A stretch of DNA of 37,174 bases from Streptococcus sp. HMSC034E03 (GCF_001811505.1 NZ_KV805000.1:1-37174), one strand, 5' to 3'; positions 1 to 8,991 are shown, counted from the first letter of the stretch. The notes: a model not told the origin generated them from the sequence alone. Translations and numbers: made by a program.

Positions 1-10
1 CTAGTTATCT

Positions 11-50
11 GGGCTTATAGCCCTGGTACAAATCACCCGTTTGACGGGTG
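11..50. other. Two adjacent short hairpins downstream of the YeiH-family gene
   Basis: Two perfect inverted repeats lie side by side: GGGCT/AGCCC at 11-23 (3-nt loop) and CACCCGT/ACGGGTG at 34-50 (3-nt loop). They follow the minus-strand stop codon at 58-60, so they could end that transcript, but neither is followed by a T-run on either strand. They could also belong to an element cut by the window edge. Confidence 0.35.
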
Positions 51-57
51 GTCATGA

Positions 58-1068
58 TTAGAAAATACCGATGAGCGTTTGCATACCGAGACTAGTCAGG
101 ATGATGGCAATCCAGCAGATGGCTCCGAGGATAATAGATTTTCCACTGGATTTGACCATAGCGACCAGATTTGTTTTGAGACCGATAGCACTCATGGCCA
201 TGATAATGAGGAATTTGGAGAGTTGTTTGAGTGGGGTAAAGAAGCTACTGGACACACCAAGAGAGGTCAGGAGGGTAGTTAGGAGAGATGCAAGGATAAA
301 GTAAAGGATAAAAAGTGGGAAGACTTTTTTCAGTTGCAGACCTTGCTTATTTTTTTGTTCGCGACTTTGCCAGTAGGAGAGAAAGAGAGTGATGGGGATG
401 ATAGCCAGGGTCCGTGTGAGTTTGACAATGGTTGCGGATTCGAGGGTATTGGTCTGGTAGAGACTGTCCCAGGCGCTGGCTGTGGCTGTTACAGAGGAAG
501 TGTCATTGACAGCAGTACCCGCAAAGAGAGCAAAACCCTCGTTGGAGAGATGAAGCCAGGTCCCTAGCGTTGGAAAGATAAGAGCTGCTAAGACATTAAA
601 GAAAAAGATTACTGAGATGGCTTGGGCCACTTCTTTTTCCTTGGCGTGGATGACGGGAGCGGTCGCTGCAATGGCAGAACCGCCACAGATAGAAGAGCCT
701 ACACCAACCAAGGTAGCTAACTTAGTATCCAGATTAAAAAAGCGTTGGAAAAAGAAAGCTATAATCAAAGCAATTGAAATAGTTGAGAGGATGACAGGAA
801 GGGAAGATTTTCCTACTGCAAAAACTTGAGAGATATTGAGTCCAAACCCAAGCAAGATAACAGCATACTGAAGCAATTTCTTGGAGCTGTAAGTCAAACC
901 AGCATCTAGTTGTTTATAGGAAGTGAGAAATGGGTGGAGAATCATGCCAATAAAGATGGCAAAAACAGGAGCTCCTACAATAGGCAGAAAGCCTCCTAAA
1001 ACCCAAGAGATGATAGAAATGATCAGACAGGCTAACAGTCCTGCCCAATTTTTTGATAGAAATGACAT
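58..1068 (-). CDS. YeiH/UPF0324 family putative membrane transporter
   Basis: This 336-residue protein is a polytopic inner-membrane protein with about ten hydrophobic segments, starting around residues 9-30 and ending with one at the extreme C-terminus. The glycine-rich stretch [14 protein letters not shown] near residue 122 and the TAVNDTSSV motif near residue 185 are typical of the YeiH/UPF0324 family, often labelled putative sulfate exporters; the substrate is not established. The start at 1066-1068 is preceded on the minus strand by a strong GGAGG site (complement of 1074-1078). The gene diverges from araT across a 153-bp gap and appears monocistronic. The family call is firm; a transport function is only family knowledge. 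Confidence 0.8.
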   Translation of the reverse strand: MSFLSKNWAGLLACLIISIISWVLGGFLPIVGAPVFAIFIGMILHPFLTSYKQLDAGLTYSSKKLLQYAVILLGFGLNISQVFAVGKSSLPVILSTISIALIIAFFFQRFFNLDTKLATLVGVGSSICGGSAIAATAPVIHAKEKEVAQAISVIFFFNVLAALIFPTLGTWLHLSNEGFALFAGTAVNDTSSVTATASAWDSLYQTNTLESATIVKLTRTLAIIPITLFLSYWQSREQKNKQGLQLKKVFPLFILYFILASLLTTLLTSLGVSSSFFTPLKQLSKFLIIMAMSAIGLKTNLVAMVKSSGKSIILGAICWIAIILTSLGMQTLIGIF

Positions 1069-1160
1069 AAAAACCTCCGAAAATAAATACTCCTTATTAT
1101 AATCTTATCTCGGAAAAAAGTAAATAGAAAGCCTTTGGAAGGCTAATTCTAGATGTAATT

Positions 1161-1215
1161 TTGCGGTCAGAGATCTTTTGTAGTATAATAGACATATGTT
1201 CTTTGATCAAGGAGG
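1161..1215 (+). promoter_or_regulatory. araT promoter and ribosome binding site
   Basis: A perfect TATAAT -10 at 1184-1189 lies 17 nt after a weak -35 (TTGCGG, 1161-1166). AAGGAGG at 1209-1215 precedes the ATG at 1222 by 6 nt. This should start the araT-recO-plsX-acpP transcript. Confidence 0.6.
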
Positions 1216-1221
1216 GTATCT

Positions 1222-2391
1222 ATGGACTTAACCAAACGCTTTAATAAACAATTAGATAAGATTCAAGTTTCCTTGATTCGTCAGTTTGATCAGGCCATCT
1301 CTGAGATTCCTGGAGTACTACGATTGACCTTGGGAGAACCAGATTTTACAACTCCAGATCATGTCAAGGAGGCTGCAAAGCGAGCCATTGACCAAGACCA
1401 ATCCTACTATACAGGTATGAGTGGTTTATTGACCTTACGCCAAGCAGCTAGTGATTTTGTAAAAGAAAAATATCAGTTGGACTACAATCCTGAAAATGAA
1501 ATCTTGGTTACAATTGGTGCGACAGAAGCTTTATCAGCTACTTTGACAGCCATTTTGGAGGAAGGAGACAAGGTTCTCTTGCCAGCTCCTGCCTATCCAG
1601 GATACGAGCCTATTGTCAATCTAGTTGGTGCAGAGATTGTTGAGATTGACACGACTGAGAATGGTTTTGTCTTAACTCCTGAAATGCTAGAGAAGGCAAT
1701 TTTGGAGCAGGGTGATAAGCTCAAAGCAGTCATTCTCAACTATCCAGCTAACCCTACAGGCATTACCTATAGTCGCGAACAGTTGGAAGCCTTGGCAGAC
1801 GTTTTACGTAAGTATGAGGTTTTCGTTGTCTGTGATGAGGTCTACTCAGAATTAACTTATACAGGGGAAAATCATGTCTCTTTGGGGACTATGCTGAGAG
1901 ATCAGGCCATTATCATCAACGGTCTATCTAAATCACATGCCATGACAGGTTGGCGTTTAGGCTTTATCTTTGCCCCAGCAAACTTCACAGCCCAACTCAT
2001 CAAGAGTCACCAGTATTTGGTAACTGCTGCAAATACTATGGCTCAACATGCTGCAGTAGAAGCCTTAACAGCTGGTAAAGATGATGCAGAACCTATGAAG
2101 AAAGAGTATATTCAACGTCGGGACTACATTATCGAGAAAATGACTAATCTTGGTTTTGAGATTATCAAACCTGACGGTGCCTTTTATATCTTTGCTAAGA
2201 TTCCAGCAGGCTACAATCAAGATTCTTTTGCTTTTCTGAAGGATTTTGCTCACAAGAAGGCTGTTGCCTTTATCCCTGGTGCAGCTTTTGGTCAATATGG
2301 AGAAGGTTATGTGCGCCTGTCTTATGCAGCTAGCATGGAAATCATCAGAGAAGCTATGAAACGTCTTGAGGAGTACATGAAAGAAGCATGA
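1222..2391 (+). CDS. araT: Aromatic amino acid aminotransferase (class I/II, PLP-dependent)
   Basis: This 389-residue cytoplasmic enzyme is a fold-type I aminotransferase of the lactic acid bacterial AraT type, which moves amino groups between aromatic amino acids and 2-oxoglutarate. Visible PLP-site residues are N177 in NYPANPTG, D205 and Y208 in CDEVYSE, the Schiff-base lysine K237 in GLSKSHAMTGWRLG, and R245. The length is normal for the family. The TGA stop overlaps the recO ATG (ATGA), so the two are translationally coupled. The family is certain; the aromatic preference rests on similarity to lactococcal and streptococcal AraT and cannot be read from motifs alone. Confidence 0.88.
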   Translation: MDLTKRFNKQLDKIQVSLIRQFDQAISEIPGVLRLTLGEPDFTTPDHVKEAAKRAIDQDQSYYTGMSGLLTLRQAASDFVKEKYQLDYNPENEILVTIGATEALSATLTAILEEGDKVLLPAPAYPGYEPIVNLVGAEIVEIDTTENGFVLTPEMLEKAILEQGDKLKAVILNYPANPTGITYSREQLEALADVLRKYEVFVVCDEVYSELTYTGENHVSLGTMLRDQAIIINGLSKSHAMTGWRLGFIFAPANFTAQLIKSHQYLVTAANTMAQHAAVEALTAGKDDAEPMKKEYIQRRDYIIEKMTNLGFEIIKPDGAFYIFAKIPAGYNQDSFAFLKDFAHKKAVAFIPGAAFGQYGEGYVRLSYAASMEIIREAMKRLEEYMKEA

Positions 2392-3158
2392 TTCAGTCTA
2401 TTACGAGTCAGGGGTTGGTGCTCTACAATCGTAATTTTCGTGAGGATGATAAGCTAGTCAAGATTTTTACAGAGCAGGTCGGCAAGCGGATGTTTTTTGT
2501 CAAACATGCCGGTCAGTCCAAACTGGCTCCAGTTATTCAACCTTTGGTGCTGGCTCGTTTTCTTTTGCGAATCAATGATGATGGACTTAGTTATATTGAA
2601 GACTATCATGAGGTGATGACCTTTCCAGGGATCAATAGTGATCTCTTTGTCATGTCCTATGCGACCTATGTGGCAGCTTTGGCAGATGCTAGTTTGCAGG
2701 ACAATCACCAAGATGCTCCCTTGTTTGCTTTTTTACAAAAGACTTTAGAGTTGATGGAAGAGGGTTTAGATTATCAGGTCTTGACCAATATTTTTGAAAT
2801 TCAGATCTTAACCCGTTTTGGGATTAGTCTTAATTTTAATGAGTGTGTTTTTTGCCATCGGGTGGGTCAGGCCTTTGATTTTTCTTTCAAATATGGTGCT
2901 TGCTTATGTCCTGATCATTACCATGAGGACGAGAAACGTTGTCATCTGAATCCAAACATTCCCTATCTGCTCAATCAATTTCAAGCTATTAACTTTGAGA
3001 CTTTAGAGACTATTTCGCTCAAGTCTGAAATCAAGCAAGAATTGCGTCAGTTCATGGATCAAATTTATGAAGAGTACGTCGGAATTCACCTAAAATCAAA
3101 GAAATTTATTGATTCCCTAGCTGATTGGGGACAATTACTAAAAGAGGAAGACAAATGA
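2388..3158 (+). CDS. recO: DNA repair protein RecO
   Basis: RecO (256 residues) anneals complementary single strands and works with RecR to load RecA in the RecFOR recombination pathway. The N-terminal part (about residues 1-80, starting [20 protein letters not shown]) is the OB-fold. The helical C-terminal domain carries the zinc-type cysteines C153, C156, C172 and C174 that are usual in Firmicutes. Both ends overlap neighbours by 4 nt (ATGA), so araT-recO-plsX are coupled. Nothing is unusual in length or motifs. Confidence 0.93.
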   Translation: MIQSITSQGLVLYNRNFREDDKLVKIFTEQVGKRMFFVKHAGQSKLAPVIQPLVLARFLLRINDDGLSYIEDYHEVMTFPGINSDLFVMSYATYVAALADASLQDNHQDAPLFAFLQKTLELMEEGLDYQVLTNIFEIQILTRFGISLNFNECVFCHRVGQAFDFSFKYGACLCPDHYHEDEKRCHLNPNIPYLLNQFQAINFETLETISLKSEIKQELRQFMDQIYEEYVGIHLKSKKFIDSLADWGQLLKEEDK

Positions 3159-4147
3159 AAAAAATCGCAGTAGATGCAATGGGTGGCGATTACGCACCTC
3201 AAGCCATCGTTGAGGGTGTCAATCAAGCCCTTACTGACTTTTCAGATATTGAGATTCAACTTTACGGAGACGAAAGCAAAATCAAGCAATATCTAACAGC
3301 TACAGAACGCGTCAGCATTATCCATACAGATGAAAAAATAAATTCTGATGATGAGCCTACAAAAGCTATCCGCAAGAAGAAAAATGCCAGCATGGTATTG
3401 GCAGCTAAGGCTGTCAAAGATGGGGAGGCGGATGCCGTGCTCTCAGCTGGGAATACAGGTGCTTTGCTTGCGGCAGGATTTTTCATCGTGGGTCGTATCA
3501 AGAACATCGATCGACCTGGGCTCATGTCAACCTTACCAACAGTTGATGGGAAAGGTTTTGACATGCTAGACCTCGGTGCCAATGCAGAAAACACAGCCCA
3601 TCACTTGCATCAATACGCCATCTTAGGTTCTTTCTATGCTAAAAATGTTCGTGGAATTGCAAAACCACGAGTTGGTTTGCTTAATAACGGGACAGAGAGT
3701 AGTAAGGGCGACCCGCTTCGCAAGGAAACTTATGACTTGCTAGCGGCTGATGAGAGTTTGAACTTTGTCGGTAATGTGGAAGCGCGTGATTTGATGGAGG
3801 GTGTTGCAGATGTTGTCGTGGCAGACGGTTTCACGGGAAACGCTGTGCTAAAATCCATCGAAGGAACAGCCATGGGAATCATGGGCTTGCTTAAAAATGC
3901 TATCACAGGTGGCGGTTTGCGAGCTAAATTAGGCGCTCTTCTTCTTAAGGATAGCCTTAAAGGCTTGAAAAAGCAACTCAACTATTCAGATGTTGGGGGT
4001 GCGGTCTTGTTTGGTGTTAAGGCGCCGGTTGTTAAGACTCATGGCTCAAGTGATGCCAAAGCTGTGTATAGTACGATTCGTCAGATTCGTACCATGCTAG
4101 AAACAGACGTAGTTGCTCAAACTGCGCGTGAATTTTCAGGAGAATAA
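3155..4147 (+). CDS. plsX: Phosphate acyltransferase PlsX
   Basis: PlsX converts acyl-ACP and phosphate to acyl-phosphate, the donor for PlsY in the first step of phospholipid synthesis. It is a peripheral membrane enzyme. I chose the ATG at 3155 (330 residues, [15 protein letters not shown]) rather than an upstream in-frame start at 3125, because the N-terminus then matches the family, the ATG overlaps the recO stop, and AGAGGAAG sits just upstream. The GGD motif (residues 10-12) and the LLNNGTE/GDP region are conserved. An acyl carrier protein gene follows after 5 nt, a classic pairing. Confidence 0.95.
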   Translation: MKKIAVDAMGGDYAPQAIVEGVNQALTDFSDIEIQLYGDESKIKQYLTATERVSIIHTDEKINSDDEPTKAIRKKKNASMVLAAKAVKDGEADAVLSAGNTGALLAAGFFIVGRIKNIDRPGLMSTLPTVDGKGFDMLDLGANAENTAHHLHQYAILGSFYAKNVRGIAKPRVGLLNNGTESSKGDPLRKETYDLLAADESLNFVGNVEARDLMEGVADVVVADGFTGNAVLKSIEGTAMGIMGLLKNAITGGGLRAKLGALLLKDSLKGLKKQLNYSDVGGAVLFGVKAPVVKTHGSSDAKAVYSTIRQIRTMLETDVVAQTAREFSGE

Positions 4148-4152
4148 TATAT

Positions 4153-4389
4153 ATGACAGATAAAGAAATTTTTGACCGTGTCGTGACCATTATCCAAGAA
4201 CGTCAAGGGGAAGACTTTGTAGTCACAGAGGCCTTGAGCTTGAAGGATGATTTGGATGCTGATTCGGTAGATTTGATGGAATTCGTACTAACCATTGAGG
4301 ATGAATTTGGAATCGAAATTAGTGATGAAGAAATCGATCACCTCCAAAGTGTGGCAGATGTGTTACAAGCCATTAAAGATAAAATCTAA
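4153..4389 (+). CDS. acpP: Acyl carrier protein
   Basis: This 78-residue acidic helical protein carries acyl chains on a 4'-phosphopantetheine arm. The attachment site is S38 in DLDADSVDLMEF. It follows plsX by 5 nt and ends the operon at a strong terminator. Streptococci usually have a second ACP in the fatty acid synthesis cluster; this copy, linked to plsX, probably serves phospholipid synthesis. That division of labour is inferred from context. Confidence 0.92.
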   Translation: MTDKEIFDRVVTIIQERQGEDFVVTEALSLKDDLDADSVDLMEFVLTIEDEFGIEISDEEIDHLQSVADVLQAIKDKI

Positions 4390-4396
4390 CATATAG

Positions 4397-4422
4397 CAAC
4401 ATGCAAGTCATGTTGTTTTTTT
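4397..4422 (+). terminator. Intrinsic terminator after acpP
   Basis: A perfect 7-bp stem (CAACATG/CATGTTG, 4397-4403 and 4409-4415, 5-nt loop) is followed by seven T's. It lies directly after the acpP stop. Confidence 0.9.
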
Positions 4423-4467
4423 ATTTCTTGAATAGATAAGAGAGAAGGCTGGGAAGGAGAGAAAAGA

Positions 4468-4521
4468 ATGATTATTTTAGTTATTTATCCAACTTGGCTT
4501 TTAAAATGGTTTAAAGGTTAA
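4468..4521 (+). other. Possible 17-residue hydrophobic ORF
   Basis: A tiny ORF, MIILVIYPTWLLKWFKG, starts at 4468 behind a GGAGAG-like site (about 4456-4461). It is hydrophobic with a basic tail. It could be a remnant of a larger bacteriocin-region gene or chance; no homologue is recognised. Confidence 0.2.
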
Positions 4522-4561
4522 AAATCGCAAACAAAAAAAATAAAAATGAAGGAGGAAACGA

Positions 4562-4756
4562 ATGACAAACTTTGACAAAATGGAACAGAATTTTGTAGCT
4601 CTTACGTAAGAAGAGTTGATGGAAGTGGATGGGGGAGTTATCCTTCTAGTAATCGTTGGAATATCTGTTTGGAAAGTAGGTGCAGCGGTAGCAGGTGGAG
4701 CAACAGTTCTTTTTGCTGGTGGAACAGCATTAGGATATTATGCAAATCGACTATAA
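4562..4756 (+). pseudogene. Double-glycine leader bacteriocin-like peptide, broken by an in-frame stop
   Basis: Behind a strong GAAGGAGG site, the frame starting at 4562 encodes MTNFDKMEQNFVALT, then TAA (4607-4609), then EELMEVDGG and a hydrophobic glycine-rich core of 40 residues with GxxxG-like spacing, ending at 4756. Without the stop this would be a 64-residue class II bacteriocin precursor with a ComA/BlpA-type double-glycine leader (F..L...EL..V.GG). The stop falls inside the leader. An ATG at 4619 could restart translation but would give only the last six leader residues. The position, directly upstream of comAB, is a bacteriocin site (blpU) in S. pneumoniae as I recall it. Confidence 0.75.
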
Positions 4757-4838
4757 TCTGGTTGTTGCTGGATTATTAAACGCTGGCGTAAAAATTTTTA
4801 ATGTAGGTTACAAATTTGGTTCAGAAACAAAAATATAA
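4740..4838 (+). CDS. Hypothetical 32-residue peptide overlapping the broken bacteriocin gene
   Basis: An ATG at 4740 opens a different frame overlapping the last 17 nt of the broken peptide gene. It encodes MQIDYNLVVAGLLNAGVKI followed by FNVGYKFGSETKI. AGGA at 4732-4735 is a modest ribosome binding site at suitable spacing. It has no double-glycine leader and no recognised relatives. It may be a leaderless peptide, a frameshifted remnant of a second bacteriocin, or chance. Confidence 0.35.
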   Translation: MQIDYNLVVAGLLNAGVKIFNVGYKFGSETKI

Positions 4839-4876
4839 TTTTCATGCTATATTCCTTTTGAAATCATATTTTTAGC

Positions 4877-4905
4877 AGGTAGGACGTTTGTTCTACCTAT
4901 TTTCT
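4877..4905 (+). terminator. Hairpin terminator, copy 1 of a twin pair
   Basis: AGGTAGGAC (4877-4885) pairs with GTTCTACCT (4890-4898) across a 4-nt loop, 9 bp with one G-U pair, followed by ATTTTCTTT. It closes the bacteriocin remnant. A near-identical hairpin lies at 5236-5263. Confidence 0.7.
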
Positions 4906-4987
4906 TTGTCCAAAAGGTACATTTGATGTGTCTATTTGTATCGTTTATAGTTTATTTGGAGTTTTACATGTATTTTTTGATAAAATG

Positions 4988-4996
4988 TGATAAAAT
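4988..4996 (+). promoter_or_regulatory. Extended -10 promoter for the 64-residue membrane protein
   Basis: TGATAAAAT (4988-4996) is a TGn-extended -10 element 34 nt before the ATG at 5030. No good -35 is visible at 17 nt, which extended -10 promoters can tolerate. Confidence 0.45.
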
Positions 4997-5029
4997 AGGT
5001 GTAGAAATTAGGAAAGTTGAAGAAAAGAA

Positions 5030-5224
5030 ATGAAGAAGATTTTAGGATATTTTTTAGTATTTGTTTTTCTATTTTTGATGAATATTTTCATTTTTAAGAT
5101 ACTAACAACTCTGGGATTTCAGCTGACAATGAGTGAAAAGAGTTATCTTGTACCACCTCTATTTTCGTTTATAGTCTTGTACATGATTGATAAAAGAATT
5201 AGGAAGAAAAAGAAATCTTTATAA
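5030..5224 (+). CDS. Small hypothetical membrane protein
   Basis: The product has 64 residues with two probable transmembrane segments (about 4-30 and 39-54), then a strongly basic tail (DKRIRKKKKSL). That topology puts both ends in the cytoplasm by the positive-inside rule. No family is recognised. It lies between a bacteriocin remnant and comAB, so an immunity protein is a reasonable guess, but only context supports it. The Shine-Dalgarno sequence is weak (GGAAAG or AGAAAAG). It has its own extended -10 and a terminator, so it is probably transcribed alone. Confidence 0.6.
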   Translation: MKKILGYFLVFVFLFLMNIFIFKILTTLGFQLTMSEKSYLVPPLFSFIVLYMIDKRIRKKKKSL

Positions 5225-5235
5225 ATATATATTTT

Positions 5236-5263
5236 AGGTAGGACCTTTGTTCTACCTATTTTT
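5236..5263 (+). terminator. Hairpin terminator, copy 2 of the twin pair
   Basis: AGGTAGGAC (5236-5244) pairs with GTTCTACCT (5249-5257) over a CTTT loop and is followed by ATTTTTAT. Both arms are identical to the hairpin at 4877-4898, so the cassette carrying the 64-residue ORF is bracketed by direct copies. Confidence 0.75.
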
Positions 5264-5277
5264 ATGTAGGAAAAAGT

Positions 5278-5344
5278 GCTGTTCAGGTGCAGTTATTGTT
5301 TTTTTAGAAATAATTCTCTTTTTGCTTCTTTGTTTGGATAAAAT
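5278..5344 (+). promoter_or_regulatory. comAB promoter with candidate ComE-binding repeats
   Basis: A -10 (TAAAAT, 5339-5344) precedes comA. Upstream, 5278-5286 (gCTGTTCAG) matches the ComE repeat ACAnTTCAG at most positions. A 12-bp gap later, 5299-5307 (tttttttag) matches the second repeat only in TT and AG. The spacing and the distance to the -10 fit the ComE direct-repeat arrangement, but the second half-site is poor. AAAAGGAG just before 5386 is the comA ribosome binding site. Confidence 0.4.
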
Positions 5345-5391
5345 AATCTTACAAAGTTTTCTTTGGAGATTGTTAGGAAAAGGAGTAGGAT

Positions 5392-7545
5392 ATGAAATTT
5401 GGGAAACGTCATTATCGTCCGCAGGTGGATCAGATGGACTGCGGTGTAGCTTCATTGGCCATGGTCTTTGGTTATTATGGTAGTTATTATTCTCTGGCTC
5501 ACTTGCGAGAGTTGGCCAAGACGACCATGGATGGGACTACGGCTTTAGGCTTAGTCAAGGTTGCTGAGGAGATTGGTTTTGAGACGCGAGCAATAAAGGC
5601 GGACATGACCTTGTTTGATTTGCCGGATGTAACTTTTCCTTTTGTGGCTCATGTGCTTAAGGAAGGGAAAATGCTCCATTATTATGTGGTGACTGGGCAG
5701 GACAAGAACAATATTCATATTGCTGATCCAGATCCTAGTGTTAAGCTGACCAAGATTTCTCGTGAACGCTTTGCCAGGGAGTGGACAGGAATCACTATTT
5801 TTATGTCACCATCTCCGACTTATAAGCCTCATAAGGAACAAAAAAATGGCCTTCTCTCCTTTATCCCTATATTAGTGAAACAGCGAGGTTTGATTGTTAA
5901 TATCGTTTTGGCGACCCTTTTGGTGACCTTGATTAACATTGTGGGTTCTTATTACCTTCAGTCAATCATTGACACTTATGTACCAGATCAGATGCGTTCA
6001 ACCTTGGGCATTATCTCAATAGGGCTAGTCATCGTTTATGTCCTTCAGCAAATCTTATCTTATGCCCAGGAGTATCTTTTACTTGTTTTGGGGCAACGCT
6101 TGTCCATTGATGTGATTTTGTCTTATATCAAGCACGTTTTTCACCTGCCTATGTCCTTTTTTGCGACACGTCGTACAGGGGAAATCGTGTCTCGTTTCAC
6201 GGATGCAAATAGTATCATCGATGCGCTGGCTTCGACCATTCTGTCAATCTTTTTGGATGTATCTACTGTCTTGATTATTTCAGTAGTTCTATTTTCGCAG
6301 AATAGCAATCTTTTTTTCATGAGTTTACTAGCTCTTCCTATCTACACAGTGATTATTTTTACTTTTATGAAACCCTTTGAAAAGATGAATCGGGATACCA
6401 TGGAAGCCAATGCGGTTCTGTCTTCTTCTATCATTGAGGACATCAATGGCATTGAGACCATTAAGTCCTTAACTAGTGAAAGCTCCCGTTATCAAAAGAT
6501 TGACAAGGAATTTGTGGATTATCTGAAAAAATCTTTTACCTACAGTCGAGCAGAAAGTCAGCAAAAGGCTCTGAAAAAGCTTGCCCAGCTCTTGCTCAAT
6601 GTTGGCATTCTCTGGATGGGGGCTCTCCTAGTCATGGACAATAAGATGAGTTTGGGCCAGTTGATCACCTATAATACCTTGCTTGTTTATTTTACAAATC
6701 CTTTGGAGAATATCATCAATCTGCAAACCAAACTTCAGACAGCGCAGGTTGCCAATAACCGTCTGAATGAGGTTTATCTGGTAGCTTCTGAGTTTGAGGA
6801 GAAGAAAACAGTTGAGGATTTGAGCTTTCTAGAAGGAGATATGGATTTCAAGCAGGTTCACTACAAATATGGCTATGGTCGAGATGTCTTATCGGATATC
6901 AATTTGACTATTCCGCAGGGTTCTAAGGTGGCTTTTGTGGGGATTTCGGGGTCAGGTAAGACGACCTTGGCCAAGATGATGGTTAATTTTTACGACCCAA
7001 GTCAGGGAGATATTAGTCTGGGTGGTGTCAATCTCAATCAGATTGATAAAAAAGCTCTGCGCCAGTATATCAACTACCTGCCTCAGCAACCCTATGTTTT
7101 CAATGGGACGATTTTGGAGAATCTTCTCCTTGGAGCTAAGGAGGGGACGACCCAGGAGGATATCTTGAGAGCAGTGGAGTTGGCTGAGATTCGGGAGGAT
7201 ATCGAGCGGATGCCACTGAATTACCAGACAGAATTGACTTCGGATGGAGCGGGCATTTCAGGTGGGCAACGTCAGAGAATTGCTTTGGCGCGTGCTCTCT
7301 TGACCGATGCGCCTGTCTTGATCTTGGATGAGGCGACCAGCAGTTTGGATATTTTGACCGAGAAGCGAATTGTCGATAATCTCATGGCTTTAGACAAGAC
7401 CTTGATTTTCATCGCCCACCGCTTGACCATTGCTGAGCGGACAGAGAAGGTTGTCGTTTTGGATCAGGGCAAGATTGTCGAAGAAGGCACACATGCAGAT
7501 TTGTTGGCTCAGGGTGGCTTTTACGCCCATCTAGTGAATAGTTAG
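5392..7545 (+). CDS. comA: Competence peptide exporter ComA (peptidase-containing ABC transporter)
   Basis: This 717-residue membrane protein cleaves double-glycine leaders and exports the mature peptide, chiefly competence-stimulating peptide, together with ComB. Domains in order: C39 peptidase (1-150) with catalytic C17, H96 and D112; a membrane domain with about six segments (165-445); and the nucleotide-binding domain with Walker A GISGSGKT (517-524), signature ISGGQ (622-626), Walker B VLILDE (642-647) and H676. All catalytic residues are present, so it looks functional. comB follows after 12 nt. ComA is closely related to BlpA and can share bacteriocin substrates; linkage to comB and purC supports comA. 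Confidence 0.95.
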   Translation: MKFGKRHYRPQVDQMDCGVASLAMVFGYYGSYYSLAHLRELAKTTMDGTTALGLVKVAEEIGFETRAIKADMTLFDLPDVTFPFVAHVLKEGKMLHYYVVTGQDKNNIHIADPDPSVKLTKISRERFAREWTGITIFMSPSPTYKPHKEQKNGLLSFIPILVKQRGLIVNIVLATLLVTLINIVGSYYLQSIIDTYVPDQMRSTLGIISIGLVIVYVLQQILSYAQEYLLLVLGQRLSIDVILSYIKHVFHLPMSFFATRRTGEIVSRFTDANSIIDALASTILSIFLDVSTVLIISVVLFSQNSNLFFMSLLALPIYTVIIFTFMKPFEKMNRDTMEANAVLSSSIIEDINGIETIKSLTSESSRYQKIDKEFVDYLKKSFTYSRAESQQKALKKLAQLLLNVGILWMGALLVMDNKMSLGQLITYNTLLVYFTNPLENIINLQTKLQTAQVANNRLNEVYLVASEFEEKKTVEDLSFLEGDMDFKQVHYKYGYGRDVLSDINLTIPQGSKVAFVGISGSGKTTLAKMMVNFYDPSQGDISLGGVNLNQIDKKALRQYINYLPQQPYVFNGTILENLLLGAKEGTTQEDILRAVELAEIREDIERMPLNYQTELTSDGAGISGGQRQRIALARALLTDAPVLILDEATSSLDILTEKRIVDNLMALDKTLIFIAHRLTIAERTEKVVVLDQGKIVEEGTHADLLAQGGFYAHLVNS

Positions 7546-7557
7546 AGAGGAAAAAAG

Positions 7558-8898
7558 ATGCAATCAGAATTTTTAGAAAGTGCTGAGTTTTACAATCGTC
7601 GTTACCATAATTTTTCTAGTCGGGTGATTGTACCCATGTCTCTTCTACTTGTATTTTTGCTTGGCTTTGCAACTTTTGCAGAGAAGGAGATGAGTTTGTC
7701 TACTAGAGCTACTATCGAACCTAGTCGTATCCTTGCCAATATCCAGTCAACTAGCAACAATCGCATTATTGCCAATCATTTGGAAGAAAATAAGTTGGTC
7801 AAGAAGGGGGAACTTTTGGTTCAATACCAAGAGGGGGTAGAAGCGGTTCAGGCAGAAAATTATGCTAGTCAGTTGGAAATGCTCAAGGATCAGAAGGTTC
7901 AACTGGAATATTTAAAAGCAAGCCTTCAAGCAGGAAGTGATCAATTTCCTGAAGCAGATAAATTTGGCTATCAGCATAGTTTTTTAGATTATCTAAATCA
8001 AGCTGCTAGTCTGCGAAGTCAGGTTGAGCAACAAAATGCTAATATATCATCTCATAATGCAGCAGCCAGTGGTAGTCAAGCAGAGTTAGGCAATCTCATC
8101 GGTGAAACCCAGTCCAAAATTAAAGAATATCAGCAAGCCAAGTCCGCTATTCAGGGTGATGGACACTTAGAGAGTGATCATCCAGCTTATGCCATTTATC
8201 AGTCAACAAAAGAGCAGGGATCAGAAGCCAAACAGCAGGCCTTATCTCAGCTAGATGCTCACATCACTCAGTTGGAGTCAACTCTTGCAGGTTATCGAGT
8301 ACAGTATGCAGGTTCAGGAGCCCAACAAGCTTATGCATCTGGATTGGGAAGTCAGTTGGAATCATTAAAATCTCAGCAACTAGCCAAGGTAGGTCAGGAA
8401 TTAACGCTCTTGGATCAGAAAATTCTTGAAGCGGAGTCGGGTAAAAAGATTCAAGGGAATCTTTTAGACAAGGGGAAAATTACAGCAACAGAAGATGGTG
8501 TTCTACATTTGAATCCTGAGCATAGTCGATCTACCATCATTCCAGAAGGAACTATCCTTGCTCACCTATTTCCGCAGTTGGCTAGGGAGAGGAAGGCAAA
8601 ACTGACAGCTTATATCAGTTCTAAGGAAGTGGCTGGTCTCAAGCATGGAAATGAGGTACGATTTACAACGGTAACGGATGCCAATAAGCAGCTAGTGTTG
8701 ACATCCAAGATTACTAATATCGATACCAGTGCGACTCAGACAGAAAAGGGCAATTTCTTTAAATTAGAGGCAGAGACGGACTTGAGTGCTGAACAGGCAG
8801 AAAAGGTTCGTTATGGACTTGAAGGTCGTTTGACTATGATTAGAGGTAGGAAGAGTTTCTTACGCTACTATCTTGACCGCTTTTTGAAACAAGAATAA
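7558..8898 (+). CDS. comB: ComB, accessory protein of the competence peptide exporter
   Basis: ComB (446 residues) is an HlyD/membrane-fusion-type partner of ComA. It has a short cytoplasmic N-terminus, one transmembrane segment (about 23-41), and a long extracellular part with lipoyl/barrel-sandwich halves (about 60-95 and 305-345) on either side of a Gln/Ala-rich coiled coil (about 95-300). The length is close to pneumococcal ComB. It is transcribed with comA and ends before a strong hairpin terminator. No defect is visible. Confidence 0.93.
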   Translation: MQSEFLESAEFYNRRYHNFSSRVIVPMSLLLVFLLGFATFAEKEMSLSTRATIEPSRILANIQSTSNNRIIANHLEENKLVKKGELLVQYQEGVEAVQAENYASQLEMLKDQKVQLEYLKASLQAGSDQFPEADKFGYQHSFLDYLNQAASLRSQVEQQNANISSHNAAASGSQAELGNLIGETQSKIKEYQQAKSAIQGDGHLESDHPAYAIYQSTKEQGSEAKQQALSQLDAHITQLESTLAGYRVQYAGSGAQQAYASGLGSQLESLKSQQLAKVGQELTLLDQKILEAESGKKIQGNLLDKGKITATEDGVLHLNPEHSRSTIIPEGTILAHLFPQLARERKAKLTAYISSKEVAGLKHGNEVRFTTVTDANKQLVLTSKITNIDTSATQTEKGNFFKLEAETDLSAEQAEKVRYGLEGRLTMIRGRKSFLRYYLDRFLKQE

Positions 8899-8930
8899 AG
8901 TTTCTATTTTTAACTCAAATCGATCTTAGA

Positions 8931-8963
8931 AAATCGCAAATGAAAGTTCGTTTGCGATTTTTC
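8931..8963 (+). terminator. Intrinsic terminator after comB
   Basis: A perfect 10-bp stem (AAATCGCAAA/TTTGCGATTT, 8931-8940 and 8951-8960) with a 10-nt loop ends in a T-run. The left arm sequence also occurs near 4521-4531, before the bacteriocin remnant. Confidence 0.85.
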
Positions 8964-8991
8964 TGTACCTTTTCAGATATGACATTAAATA

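Noticed and set aside
71-829. Several plus-strand frames opposite the YeiH-family gene
   Set aside because: They are complements of a well-supported membrane protein gene and have no family features.
5247-5483. A 78-codon plus-strand frame running into comA
   Set aside because: It overlaps the comA start in another frame, begins inside the terminator hairpin and has no proper ribosome binding site.
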